Origin: Jongsikchunia kroppenstedtii DSM 45133
GTDB lineage: Bacteria; Actinomycetota; Actinomycetes; Mycobacteriales; Mycobacteriaceae
Direction of reading: 5' to 3'
Assembly (NCBI RefSeq): GCF_000380485.1
Contig: NZ_AQYG01000047.1
Location: 124,001 to 188,000 of the forward strand
DNA: 64,000 bases
In this document: positions 30,924-39,277 of the stretch, in pieces
How positions within the stretch are numbered: position 1 is the first letter of the stretch
Layout: each line of letters begins with the position of its first letter
Notes under the pieces: model-generated
The model's database searches: none
What the model saw: only the letters and a program-made list of their open reading frames with translations
Told to the model about the DNA's origin: nothing
Made by a program: the position numbers and the translations under genes

Positions 30924-31535
30924 CTAGCCGCCGTAGAGGGTGCGCTGCCAGATGGCCGACAGCGTGGTGATCGCGGCGTCGTCGTCGATCTCCACGCCGA
31001 GTCCCGAGGGGCGCCAGGCGACGGCGGTGAAGCTCTCGAACATCAGCCCCAGGGCGGCGCCGACCTGTTCGGGGTCGAGGTCCGTGCAGTGCCCCTGTTC
31101 CTGCGCGCGGCGCACCGATGCCGAGATCAGGTCGATACTGAACCGGCGGAACCCGTTCTGCAGCTCGGCGAACCGCTCGTTGCCGTCGGCGAGCTGGCCG
31201 ACGGCGATCATCACCCCGATATTCGGCTTGAACACCAGCCAGTATCCCGCCGTCATCGCCCGGAAGTACTCGTCGTCGTCTCCCCCGTGCGGCAGCGGCA
31301 GCGAATCCCGCGACGGCAGAATGATGGTGAACAGAATCTCCTCGGCGATCGCGGCGAGGATGTCTTCTTTGTCGACGAAGTAGCGGTAGAAGATCGCCGT
31401 CGACTTGCCGGCCGCGGCGGTGATGTCGGCGAGGTTGGTGCCGTGAAAGCCGCGTTCGGCGAACAGGACTCGCGCGGCGTCGGCCAGCGCCCGGCGAGTC
31501 TGCTGTCCCTTCGGCGAGAGCGTTTCCACGGTCAT
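30924..31535 (-). CDS. TetR-family regulator inside the catabolic operon
   Basis: The 203-aa protein has an N-terminal TetR helix-turn-helix (TRRALADAARVLFAERGFHG and ITAAAGKSTAIFYRYFVDK) and a C-terminal ligand domain with a tryptophan-containing end. Its ATG overlaps the HMG-CoA-lyase-like gene stop (ATGA), so it is co-transcribed with enzymes and probably autoregulates the cluster, perhaps sensing an acyl-CoA intermediate. The target could be the palindrome at 35968-35987. No DNA-binding data can be inferred beyond this. Confidence 0.85.
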   Translation of the reverse strand: MTVETLSPKGQQTRRALADAARVLFAERGFHGTNLADITAAAGKSTAIFYRYFVDKEDILAAIAEEILFTIILPSRDSLPLPHGGDDDEYFRAMTAGYWLVFKPNIGVMIAVGQLADGNERFAELQNGFRRFSIDLISASVRRAQEQGHCTDLDPEQVGAALGLMFESFTAVAWRPSGLGVEIDDDAAITTLSAIWQRTLYGG

Positions 31536-32446
31536 CGGCGCAGCCGATCCCCGGCCCGCAGTAGCGCACTCGGCAGGTCGTGGCCGACCACCTGCCGGGC
31601 CACCTCGGCCGCGGCGATGGCCGCGGTCAGGTCGACGTCCACGCCGATCCCGCTGTCCCGCAGCAGATACACCAGGTCTTCGGTGGCGATATTGCCGGTG
31701 GCACCGGGCGCGAACGGGCAGCCGCCGAGCCCGCCGGCCGAGGCGTCGAGACGGGTGACGCCGGCCTGCACTGCGGCATACGCACTGGCCAGGCCGGCAC
31801 CCCGGGTGTTGTGAAAGTGCGCGCCGAGTGGCAGGTCGCCGATCACCGGCCGCACTCGGCCGACCAGGTCGGTCACCCGCCGCGGCGTCGCCGTGCCGAT
31901 GGTGTCGGCGATGGCGATGCGGTCGACGCCGATCTCGGTTGCGGCCGAGACGATGTCGACGACGCGGGCCGGATCGGTCGGGCCGTCGAACGGGCAATCC
32001 CAGGCGGTCGCGACTATCACTTCGATGCTGGCGCCACCCTCGTGGGCGATGGCGGCGATCTCGGCGATGAGCGCGGTCGAGTCGGCCGTCGACCGGCCGA
32101 CATTCGCCTGGCTGTGTCCGTCGGCCGCAGACACGACATACTCCAGCGACCCCATGCCCGCCTTGATCGCCCGCGCGGCACCACCCGGGCCGGCGACCAG
32201 CGCCGAGAATTCGGCGTCGAATTGCGCACGCAGCCGCGGCAGTTCGGCCGTCAGCTCGGCGGCGTCGGCGAGCGTGGGCACCTTGCTGGGCGACACGAAG
32301 GCCGTGGCCTCCACCTCGCGCACCCCGGTGGCCAGCACCGCCTCCAGCAACTCGATCTTGGCCGCCAACGGAATCGGATCCTCGATCTGCAGCCCGTCCC
32401 GCAGCGCCACCTCACGGATCGTGACGTGTTCCGGCAATGCGTTCAC
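31532..32446 (-). CDS. Hydroxymethylglutaryl-CoA lyase-like aldolase
   Basis: The 304-aa TIM-barrel protein belongs to the HMGL/DRE-TIM family: VTIREVALRDGLQIE supplies the Arg-Asp pair, LGAHFHNTRGAGLASAY the metal-binding HxH, and GGLGGCPFAPGATGNIATED the catalytic cysteine loop. It should cleave a 3-hydroxy-3-methyl(alkyl)glutaryl-type CoA thioester to acetyl-CoA and a 3-keto acid. Co-location with a CoA-transferase fits activation followed by retro-aldol cleavage, as in itaconate/citramalate or HMG degradation. The GTG start overlaps the transferase stop (GTGA). Confidence 0.88.
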   Translation of the reverse strand: MNALPEHVTIREVALRDGLQIEDPIPLAAKIELLEAVLATGVREVEATAFVSPSKVPTLADAAELTAELPRLRAQFDAEFSALVAGPGGAARAIKAGMGSLEYVVSAADGHSQANVGRSTADSTALIAEIAAIAHEGGASIEVIVATAWDCPFDGPTDPARVVDIVSAATEIGVDRIAIADTIGTATPRRVTDLVGRVRPVIGDLPLGAHFHNTRGAGLASAYAAVQAGVTRLDASAGGLGGCPFAPGATGNIATEDLVYLLRDSGIGVDVDLTAAIAAAEVARQVVGHDLPSALLRAGDRLRR

Positions 32447-33657
32447 AGCACACCCGCCTCACCCAGTGTCGACAGTTCGTCGTCCGACAGCCCGAGTAGA
32501 CCGCCGTACACCTCGCCGTTGTCCTGACCCGGCTGCGCCGAGCCGGACCGGCGAATGGTTCCCGGGGTCTCCGACAGGACGGGAATCACGCCCGGGCCCT
32601 TGATGTTCCGCCGGATGCGCTCGTCCCAGTGATCGGCGATCATCCCCCGGGCCTGCAGCTGCGGATCGGTCACCACCTCCGCGACCGTGTTGATCGGACC
32701 GGCGATGACCCCCGCCGCCGAGAGCGTGTCGATGATCTCTGTGGGCGTTCTCGTCGCCGCCCACGCACCGATGATCTCGTCCAGCAGGTCCTGGTTGCGT
32801 CCGCGCGCAACGTGATTCACGAACCGCTCGTCGTCGGCCAGTTCCGGCTGACCCATCGCCCTGCACAGCCGGCGGAACACGGTGTCCTGGTTGGCCGCGA
32901 TCACCACCCAGCTGCCGTCGCTGCTCTGGTAGATATTCGATGGCGCAATGCCTTCCAGCCGGGTGCCCGACGGCCCCCGCACCACGCCGCCGACGTCGTA
33001 GTCGGGAATGGTCGATTCCTGCACGGCGAGGCAGGCCTCCGTCAGTGCGGCGTCGACGATTTGGCCCTCGCCCGTCACGGTCCGCCGGTAGAGGGCGGCC
33101 AACGCGCCCTGCGCGGCGAACATGCCCGCGAGACTGTCGCCGAGCGACAGCGCCAGCCGCGGCGGCGGGCCGCCGGGAAAGCCGTTCATATGCCGCAGCC
33201 CGCTGGCCGCCTCGGCCACCGACGCATAGCCGGCCTTGCCGGCATCCGGACCGGTCTGCCCGTAGCCGGAGACCCGCACGAGGATGATGCCGCGATTGCG
33301 TTCCCGCAGCGTCTCGTAGCCCAGCCCCCACTTCTCCAGCGTGCCGGGCCGGAAGTTCTCGACGATGATGTCGGAGCGCTCCACCAAGTCCAGGAACAGC
33401 TCTCGACCCCGCTCCGATCGCAAGTCAAGAGTCGCGGCCAGCTTGTTGCGCGCGTGCACCGTCCAGAAGAAGTGGTGGCCGTCCAGTTCTGCCTGCCCCC
33501 AGGTACGCAGGGGGTCGGGCTGATTCGGCGGCTCGAGCTTGATCACCTCGGCGCCCATGTCCCCGAGCAGGCGGCTGGCATACGGCCCGGAGATCAGGGT
33601 GCCGACCTCGATGACCCGGATGCCGTCGAGCGGGCCCGTGACCGCGGGTTCGTTCAC
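32443..33657 (-). CDS. CaiB/BaiF family (class III) CoA-transferase
   Basis: The 404-aa protein has class III CoA-transferase hallmarks: LDGIRVIEVGTLISGPYASR, GAEVIKLEPP, VENFRPGTLEKWGL and the catalytic-aspartate block LALSLGDSLAGM (Asp about residue 174). It would activate a dicarboxylic or hydroxy acid using a CoA donor. I chose the GTG at 33657 because it overlaps the hydrolase stop (GTGA); an upstream start at 33684 is possible. The adjacent lyase gene probably acts on its product. Confidence 0.9.
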   Translation of the reverse strand: MNEPAVTGPLDGIRVIEVGTLISGPYASRLLGDMGAEVIKLEPPNQPDPLRTWGQAELDGHHFFWTVHARNKLAATLDLRSERGRELFLDLVERSDIIVENFRPGTLEKWGLGYETLRERNRGIILVRVSGYGQTGPDAGKAGYASVAEAASGLRHMNGFPGGPPPRLALSLGDSLAGMFAAQGALAALYRRTVTGEGQIVDAALTEACLAVQESTIPDYDVGGVVRGPSGTRLEGIAPSNIYQSSDGSWVVIAANQDTVFRRLCRAMGQPELADDERFVNHVARGRNQDLLDEIIGAWAATRTPTEIIDTLSAAGVIAGPINTVAEVVTDPQLQARGMIADHWDERIRRNIKGPGVIPVLSETPGTIRRSGSAQPGQDNGEVYGGLLGLSDDELSTLGEAGVL

Positions 33658-34847
33658 AGCGAGAACCCGTGCCGATGCAGCCAATCGGTGCAGACCTCGG
33701 TCGCCGCCCGCAGCGTGTCCCGCTGGTCCGGCCCCGAGTAGTAGTGGTTCGCACCGGGAATCTGATGCATCTCCTTGTCCGGATGGCCGATCGCCTCAAA
33801 CAGCCGATGCGTATGGCTCGGCGTGCAGGCGTCGTCCGCGAGATTGCCGATCACCAGCGTCGGCACCGCGATGTCGGCGCCGCAGCGCACCCCGTCGGCG
33901 TGCGCATCGTCGTAACTCCACTGCGACAGCCAGCTGCGCAGCGTGCAGAACCGTGCCAGCCCGACGGCGCCGTTGTTCACCACCTGCGGATCGCCCAGAT
34001 AGCAGGTGCCGGGCGCGCGATCGTTGGGATCGACGGCCGGATCCAGCCATCGCGGGTCGGCCATGGTGCCGTGCACCACGAATCCGTATTCGTCGTCGGG
34101 CCGGCCGGCCGCTTTCAGCTCCGCCAGTTTTTCTTTGACCCACTGGCTGATCCGCCGGTTGCGCGCCACCTGCGCGGCGCGATAGCGGTCCAGGAACTCC
34201 GTGTTGTAGGGCGGCTGATTCGGGTTGTCCGGGTTGTACAGATCCAGCTCGGGGTCGCGCCGGGTCGGGTCGTTCTCGTCCAGGATCGATGCGTCCAGCC
34301 ATTCGGTGAGCGTGCCGTGGCGGCTGATGTGCGCGGCCAGCAGCATCAAGCCGTCGGCCGGAACAAGTTCCAGCGCAGTCAGATCCGGACCGTCGCCGGA
34401 CGGGCTAGCGGTGATCGTGGGACGCTGCGCCTGCTGCTGATAGAACACTGACAGCGAGCCGCCGCCGCTCCAGCCCGCCAGCACCACCTTCTCGTATCCG
34501 AGACGGTCCTTCGCGTCTTTGATGCAGGCGCCCAGATCCTCGACGACCTTTTCCATCAGCAGGGCCGAGTCGGTACCGCGGAATCGGCTGTTGCAGTAGA
34601 TGACGTGATGTCCGGCCCGCGCCAGGCCGTTCATCATCGGCAGGTACGCGCCGCCGCCGATCGGATGCATAAACACCAGCACAGTGTCGGACGGCTTGTC
34701 CTTCGGCCGCAGCAGATGGCTCTCGAGGAAGACCGTCTCGGCGATACCGCCGTACACGTCACGGACGCTCGAATTGTTCTGGAAGGCAATCAGGTACGGG
34801 ATGCGGTCATAGTCGTGCCGCACGGGAACCTGTGTCGAGGTCGTCAT
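33654..34847 (-). CDS. Alpha/beta hydrolase
   Basis: The 397-aa cytosolic protein has the fold's oxyanion region VFMHPIGGGAYLPMM, nucleophile elbow VVLAGWSGGGSLSV (Ser), acid VIGNLADDACTPSH and catalytic-His candidate IPGANHYYSG. It starts 10 nt after the dioxygenase-like gene, so a carbon-carbon or ester/lactone hydrolase acting on the ring-fission product is plausible. The close proximity is the only support for that substrate. The length is larger than a minimal hydrolase because of an inserted cap of about residues 160-290. Confidence 0.82.
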   Translation of the reverse strand: MTTSTQVPVRHDYDRIPYLIAFQNNSSVRDVYGGIAETVFLESHLLRPKDKPSDTVLVFMHPIGGGAYLPMMNGLARAGHHVIYCNSRFRGTDSALLMEKVVEDLGACIKDAKDRLGYEKVVLAGWSGGGSLSVFYQQQAQRPTITASPSGDGPDLTALELVPADGLMLLAAHISRHGTLTEWLDASILDENDPTRRDPELDLYNPDNPNQPPYNTEFLDRYRAAQVARNRRISQWVKEKLAELKAAGRPDDEYGFVVHGTMADPRWLDPAVDPNDRAPGTCYLGDPQVVNNGAVGLARFCTLRSWLSQWSYDDAHADGVRCGADIAVPTLVIGNLADDACTPSHTHRLFEAIGHPDKEMHQIPGANHYYSGPDQRDTLRAATEVCTDWLHRHGFSL

Positions 34848-34857
34848 ATGTGCCCTT

Positions 34858-35949
34858 TCAGTGCTGGCCGAGATCGGCGGCCAGGATCTCGGGTGATGGC
34901 GTGAGTCGACGGCGAGTATCTACTGCGATCACCGTCCACTCGATGCGGTCGTAGTCGTCGAACTTGCGCCGGGCGCGTTCCCGCGCCTTCTCCGGGGCGC
35001 CGTGGTGAACCCCTTGCGGCGCATGCGAGATCAGCCCGGGCGGCATCGGCGCACCGAAGAGCGACCCCTCGTGGAAGAAGGCGATCTCGTCATAGTCGAC
35101 GTTGCGGTGATACCAGGGCACCCGCTCGGTACCCGGCACCGACTCGGCCCGCTTGGGCAGAAAGTTCATCACGTAGACGCCGGCCGCCTGCATGAACAGG
35201 TGGACGGTCGGCGGCAAATGCACGCTGTCCGAGGTGATGACGTTGTAGTCGGCGATATTGAAGGTGAAGGCGAAATTGTCGCCGCGCCAACCCGCCACGT
35301 CGAGCGGATGGTGCTGGTAGAACAGCGATGTCGGGCCGCCCTCGTGGATCAGCCGGACCTCGTATTCGTCTCGCCCGTCCGATTCCATCGCCTGCGGTTC
35401 CGGAATCTCGGCCTGCGCCGGGTCGAACGGGAAGTGTCGGCCGATCTGTCCGGCCGGCGGTACCCGGAACTCCTCCGTCGCCTGAATCATCAACCAGGTG
35501 CCGGCCTCGTCCGGGACCTGGCGCCAGGTGGTCGCCTTCGGCAGGTACAACCAGTCGCCGGGCCGGTACCGCAGCGGGCCGAATTCCGTTTCCACCAGGC
35601 CGCTGCCGGCGTGCACGAAGATCAGTAGGTCGCCGTCCACGTACCGAACGAAGAAGGGCATCTGTTCGGCCCTGCGGGACAACATGATCCGGCAGTCGAC
35701 GTTGGAGTACAGCAGCATGGGTGAGCCGGTCGCCGCGGACTGGTCCTCGGGGGCGAGTGCGCTCGTGAGCGCGTCGGTCGGCCGCAGCGGCCCCTCCGAC
35801 CGGTAGGCGGTCGGGTCGCCGGTCCGATAGAGATTCGCGGTGCGGCCGGTGAATCCGCCGCGCCCCAGTTCGTCATCCTTGAGCCCGTCGAGATCGGCAT
35901 GCAGCCGTCGCGGCGTGACGCCCTTACGGAGGTGGACGAAGGATTCCAT
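34858..35949 (-). CDS. Homogentisate 1,2-dioxygenase-like protein
   Basis: The 363-aa cupin-type protein matches the homogentisate dioxygenase family. Iron ligands are recognisable in PWYHRNVDYDEIAFF (His and Glu) and in the block with GVHHG (His); GDWLYLPKATTWR and FVHAGSGLVETEFGPL belong to the N-terminal half. True homogentisate dioxygenases are longer (about 430 aa), so this shorter relative may use another hydroxylated ring. No maleylacetoacetate isomerase or fumarylacetoacetase gene is nearby, which also argues against standard tyrosine catabolism. It begins the long operon reading to 28340. Confidence 0.82.
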   Translation of the reverse strand: MESFVHLRKGVTPRRLHADLDGLKDDELGRGGFTGRTANLYRTGDPTAYRSEGPLRPTDALTSALAPEDQSAATGSPMLLYSNVDCRIMLSRRAEQMPFFVRYVDGDLLIFVHAGSGLVETEFGPLRYRPGDWLYLPKATTWRQVPDEAGTWLMIQATEEFRVPPAGQIGRHFPFDPAQAEIPEPQAMESDGRDEYEVRLIHEGGPTSLFYQHHPLDVAGWRGDNFAFTFNIADYNVITSDSVHLPPTVHLFMQAAGVYVMNFLPKRAESVPGTERVPWYHRNVDYDEIAFFHEGSLFGAPMPPGLISHAPQGVHHGAPEKARERARRKFDDYDRIEWTVIAVDTRRRLTPSPEILAADLGQH

Positions 35950-35967
35950 GAGCGGCCTCTCTGCCGT

Positions 35968-35987
35968 AACTAAAGTTGAAGTTAGTT
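35968..35987. promoter_or_regulatory. Inverted repeat upstream of the dioxygenase operon
   Basis: AACTAA and TTAGTT are inverted with an 8-nt spacer, 19-38 nt before the dioxygenase ATG. The AT-rich run around it stands out from the GC-rich surroundings. It fits a TetR operator overlapping the core promoter; the 88-nt gap (35950-36037) otherwise has no gene. Confidence 0.5.
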
Positions 35988-36037
35988 TTACTTCTGCGGT
36001 CGTGTCAAGGGTTGATTTCTGCGCACCACCATGCCCG

Positions 36038-36583
36038 TCAGGGACGGATCATGAACTCCACGAACAATTTTCGCTGCGCCTCGGTCATCGGCGAGCCGTC
36101 CGGACCGCCCAGCGTCAACTGCCCGATCCCGGCCGCGAACGTCGTCGACGCACGCAGCATCGCCTCATCGCGATCAAAGCCGAGGCCGGTGAACACCGAC
36201 AGCACCGCCGCCCGCACCCGACGATCGGCCTCGGCCACGCCGGCCGCGACGTCGGGGTCGCTGCGTGCCCACTCGCGCATCGCGCGTTCGGTCTGCCAGT
36301 GCTGCGGGTCCAGCAGCCCGGCCACCATTCGATCGAGCCGATCTGCGGGCGGCAGCTCCTGAATGCTCTCGTACAGCGCCCCGTCGGACCCATGTCGCTC
36401 GGCCCACGCCGCGATCAACGCCGACCGGTAGGCCGCCATGTCGGCGAAATGCCAATAGAAGCTCCCCTTGGTTGCACCCGCGCGCTTGCAGAGCCGATCC
36501 AACTTGAGTGCAGACAGCCCCTCCTCGCCGAGGATCGCGAACCCGTCGTCGAGCCAGTCGTCCGGCGAACGGCGCACGGCCAT
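36038..36583 (-). CDS. TetR-family regulator
   Basis: The 181-aa protein has a TetR DNA-binding domain (DDGFAILGEEGLSALKLDRL and CKRAGATKGSFYWHFADM) and a C-terminal domain I cannot classify. Its ATG shares one base with the stop of the upstream flavoprotein gene (TGATG), so they form a two-gene unit separate from the 35949 operon. It probably controls its own unit, with the nearby half-palindrome at 37769-37785 as a candidate site, or the adjacent operon. Confidence 0.85.
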   Translation of the reverse strand: MAVRRSPDDWLDDGFAILGEEGLSALKLDRLCKRAGATKGSFYWHFADMAAYRSALIAAWAERHGSDGALYESIQELPPADRLDRMVAGLLDPQHWQTERAMREWARSDPDVAAGVAEADRRVRAAVLSVFTGLGFDRDEAMLRASTTFAAGIGQLTLGGPDGSPMTEAQRKLFVEFMIRP

Positions 36584-37758
36584 CAGATCATCGCCCGCGA
36601 CGGCACCGACATCCCCAGGGCCAGCGCGCCGGATAGTTCGCCGATGGTGTCGTAGTCGAAGACGACATGCCCCGCGAGCACGTCCACGTCCCGCTTGATC
36701 CGCTGCAACGGATGCGACAGGAAATGCACGCTGGCGCCGGACGCCTCGAGAAGCAGGTTGATCACCGCACGCGATTCTCGAACGATATGCGCGGCCGCCA
36801 TTCTCGCCTCCCCGCGGACGGCGCGCGACACCTCCTCGCCTACGGCGATTGCACACTCGATCTGGGCCACGACATCGTCGCGCAGCGCGCTCAGCGCACG
36901 CAGCCGCACCCGGGCCTCGGCCAGGCGCGCCTGCGCGATCGGCTTGTCGCGCTGAGCCTTTCCGCCTTCGTAGAGCAGCACGCGCTCGCTCACCCGCTGG
37001 GTATACAGCTCCACCACCCGTTCGGCGCCGCCGAGCGCGGGCATGGCCGCCAGTAGCGCCAACGCGGGCACCAGCGGCCAGCGGTAGGTCGACGCATCGT
37101 GCAGGCCTGCACCCGGGGCGGTGCCGGTGTAGATATCGGCGACCCGCACCAGCCGATGCTCCGGCACGAAAACGTCGGTGGCAATCACATCGTTGGAACC
37201 GGTGGCGCACATGCCGTCGGTGTGCCAGGTGTCGACGATCTCGACCTCATCCGCCGGCAACAGTGCCAGCGCCGGATAGAACGCATCGTCGGATCCGCAG
37301 AGCGCGCCCACCAGCACCCAGTTGCCGTCCAGCACGCCGGTCGCCCATGACCAGCGCCCGGTCAGCCGGATCCCGCCGTCCACCGGGACACCGCGGCCGG
37401 TCGGCGCCAACGGGGCGGGTGCGAGAAACGGCCGGTCGGCGAAGCCCTCCGCCTGGGCACGCTCGTCGAACAGCGCGAGCATCCAGTTGTGCAGCGCGTA
37501 GAAGCCGAGCGTCCAGGCACTGGCCACGCAGCCGTGCGCCATCTTCCGCACCGGATCGAGGATCTCCGGGAAGGGCGCCTGCATGCCACCGAATACCTTG
37601 GGCACCAGCAGCTCCGTGAAGCCGCTCGCTCGTAGATCGGTCAGCGTGTCGGCGGGCAGCCGGCGCAGCTTCTCAGCGTCGGCAGCGCGTTCGGCAAGTC
37701 GCTGCACGAACTCGTCGGTGATGAACGGAGCAGCGACGTCAACAATCGGATCAGCCAT
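36583..37758 (-). CDS. Acyl-CoA-dehydrogenase-fold flavin monooxygenase-like protein
   Basis: The 391-aa protein has the acyl-CoA dehydrogenase fold but resembles group D flavin monooxygenases such as HsaA: LRASGFTELLVPKVFGGMQ, HGCVASAWTLGFYALHNWML, GGIRLTGRWSWATGV and GSNDVIATDVFVPEHR. HsaA-type enzymes hydroxylate a phenol with FMNH2 supplied by a reductase. That would set up a substrate for the dioxygenase encoded next door. No partner reductase gene is visible in this window. No catalytic glutamate of classical dehydrogenases is evident. Confidence 0.78.
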   Translation of the reverse strand: MADPIVDVAAPFITDEFVQRLAERAADAEKLRRLPADTLTDLRASGFTELLVPKVFGGMQAPFPEILDPVRKMAHGCVASAWTLGFYALHNWMLALFDERAQAEGFADRPFLAPAPLAPTGRGVPVDGGIRLTGRWSWATGVLDGNWVLVGALCGSDDAFYPALALLPADEVEIVDTWHTDGMCATGSNDVIATDVFVPEHRLVRVADIYTGTAPGAGLHDASTYRWPLVPALALLAAMPALGGAERVVELYTQRVSERVLLYEGGKAQRDKPIAQARLAEARVRLRALSALRDDVVAQIECAIAVGEEVSRAVRGEARMAAAHIVRESRAVINLLLEASGASVHFLSHPLQRIKRDVDVLAGHVVFDYDTIGELSGALALGMSVPSRAMI

Positions 37759-37768
37759 TCCCGAAACC

Positions 37769-37785
37769 TACCGTACTTTTTGGTA
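37769..37785. promoter_or_regulatory. Candidate operator upstream of the flavoprotein gene
   Basis: TACC and GGTA arms flank GTACTTTTT, 11 nt before the flavoprotein ATG on the minus strand. It is imperfect and short, but sits where a repressor would act. The 57-nt gap between 37758 and 37816 has no gene. Confidence 0.35.
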
Positions 37786-37815
37786 TGGAGCGAGGAATGG
37801 CCGATCCGGTCGAAA

Positions 37816-38349
37816 TCAGCGCCCGTAGACCCCTGTGATGGTGGCGCGCGCGATCGCGGTGTCGAGCAGGTTGAACATCAGGAACGACGGCGTCGCACCG
37901 GCCGGGAGGTCCAGGCTGGGCACGTTGAGCGCGTTCACGACGGTGATGTAGCGGTGCGGGCCGTGTCCGGGTGGCGGCGCCGCGCCGAGGAAGCGCGCCA
38001 GGCTGGCGTCGTTGTTCAGCGTGACCGCGCCGTCAGGCAGGCCGCTGCCGGTGTCGTCGCCCGCGCCTTCGGCGAGCTCCGTGACCGACGCGGGGATGTT
38101 CGCGACGGCCCAATGCCAGAAGCCGGAGACCGTCGGGGCATCCGGGTCATACACGGTGACCACGAAACTCTGTGTCTCCGCGGGAAATCCGGACCAGCTC
38201 AGCTGCGGAGACAGATCCTCGCCGCCGGCACCGAAGATGCCGCTGACCTGATTGTCGGGCAGGGTGCCGCCGTCGGTGAAGCTCGTCGAGGTCACGGTGA
38301 ACGACGGAAGCTGCGGAAGTTGCGAATACGGGTCATAGGTATTGGCCAT
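37816..38349 (-). CDS. PEBP-family protein (YbhB/YbcL, Raf-kinase-inhibitor-like)
   Basis: The 177-aa cytosolic protein starts [17 protein letters not shown], then has [20 protein letters not shown] and the ligand-pocket [13 protein letters not shown] and [10 protein letters not shown]. Bacterial members bind small anionic or lipid ligands; no enzymatic role is established. In M. tuberculosis the corresponding gene, Rv2140c, follows pyrD. Start codons at 38361 and 38358 also exist after AAGAGG. Confidence 0.88.
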   Translation of the reverse strand: MANTYDPYSQLPQLPSFTVTSTSFTDGGTLPDNQVSGIFGAGGEDLSPQLSWSGFPAETQSFVVTVYDPDAPTVSGFWHWAVANIPASVTELAEGAGDDTGSGLPDGAVTLNNDASLARFLGAAPPPGHGPHRYITVVNALNVPSLDLPAGATPSFLMFNLLDTAIARATITGVYGR

Positions 38350-38403
38350 GTGGTCCATCATGCCTCTTGAACCACACGCGCGTGCCGAACAAGGGAGCTC
38401 AGG

Positions 38404-39243
38404 GTGACCGCAACGCAGCCTTCGGGGACCGACCCCACCGAATTCCGGCTCGCCGGCCACGCCGGCGACCTCGCCGCCGTGCGCTGGACCGGCACCGACG
38501 CTCCCACCCCATCGTCTGGCAGCTTCGTCGTGCTGATCACCCACGGCTACGGCGAACACGCGCGGCGCTACGACTACCTCGCCGAGAGGCTGGTCGACGC
38601 CGGGGCGGTCGTCTACGCGCTCGACCATGTGGGACACGGACGCTCGGCCGGCGAACGCGTCCTCATCACCGACTTCGACAAGGTGGTCGACGACGTCCAC
38701 CTGTTGGCGCTGCGGGCCCGCGAGGAATACCCAAACCTGCCGGTGGCGCTCATCGGCCATTCGATGGGCGGGCTGATCGCCACCCGCTACACCCAGCGAT
38801 TCGGCGACGAGCTCGCCGCCGTTGTGCTGTCCGGGCCGGTCATCGGGCCGCAGGGCATGTTGGCCGCGCTGCTCGAACTGGACGAGATCCCCGATACTCC
38901 ACTACCGCCCGACGCGTTGTCGCGCGTGCCCGAGGTCGGCGCGCAGTACACCGCCGATCCCCTGGTCTGGCACGGCGCCTTCAAACGTCCGACCGTGCTG
39001 GCGATGAAGGAGATGGAAGACACCATCGCGGCTTCGGGGCGGCTCACGCCGCCGACGATCTGGCTGCACGGCGAGCTGGACCCGCTCGCCAACTATGCCG
39101 ACGCGGCGATCGGTTGGGCGCAGGTGAAGCCGGAGGTCAGCGCCGAGAAGATGTATCCCGAGGCACGACATGAGATCTTCAACGAGATCAACCGGGACGA
39201 AGTCATCGACGACGCAATCGAATTCATCCGCGCGCACCTCTGA
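38404..39243 (+). CDS. Monoacylglycerol lipase-like alpha/beta hydrolase
   Basis: The 279-aa protein resembles monoacylglycerol lipases: [29 protein letters not shown], nucleophile elbow [14 protein letters not shown], acid [12 protein letters not shown] and His in [11 protein letters not shown]. It probably hydrolyses monoglycerides or related esters in the cytosol or at the membrane. GTG start with AAGGGAG 6 nt upstream. The 54-nt gap to the PEBP gene carries both divergent starts. Confidence 0.88.
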   Translation: MTATQPSGTDPTEFRLAGHAGDLAAVRWTGTDAPTPSSGSFVVLITHGYGEHARRYDYLAERLVDAGAVVYALDHVGHGRSAGERVLITDFDKVVDDVHLLALRAREEYPNLPVALIGHSMGGLIATRYTQRFGDELAAVVLSGPVIGPQGMLAALLELDEIPDTPLPPDALSRVPEVGAQYTADPLVWHGAFKRPTVLAMKEMEDTIAASGRLTPPTIWLHGELDPLANYADAAIGWAQVKPEVSAEKMYPEARHEIFNEINRDEVIDDAIEFIRAHL

Positions 39244-39277
39244 GGGGCGGCGCCTCGGCTCAGCCGTTCAGCACGAC

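Noticed and set aside
34858-35949. Standard tyrosine/homogentisate catabolic operon
   Set aside because: The dioxygenase is short and the isomerase and fumarylacetoacetase genes are missing from the cluster.
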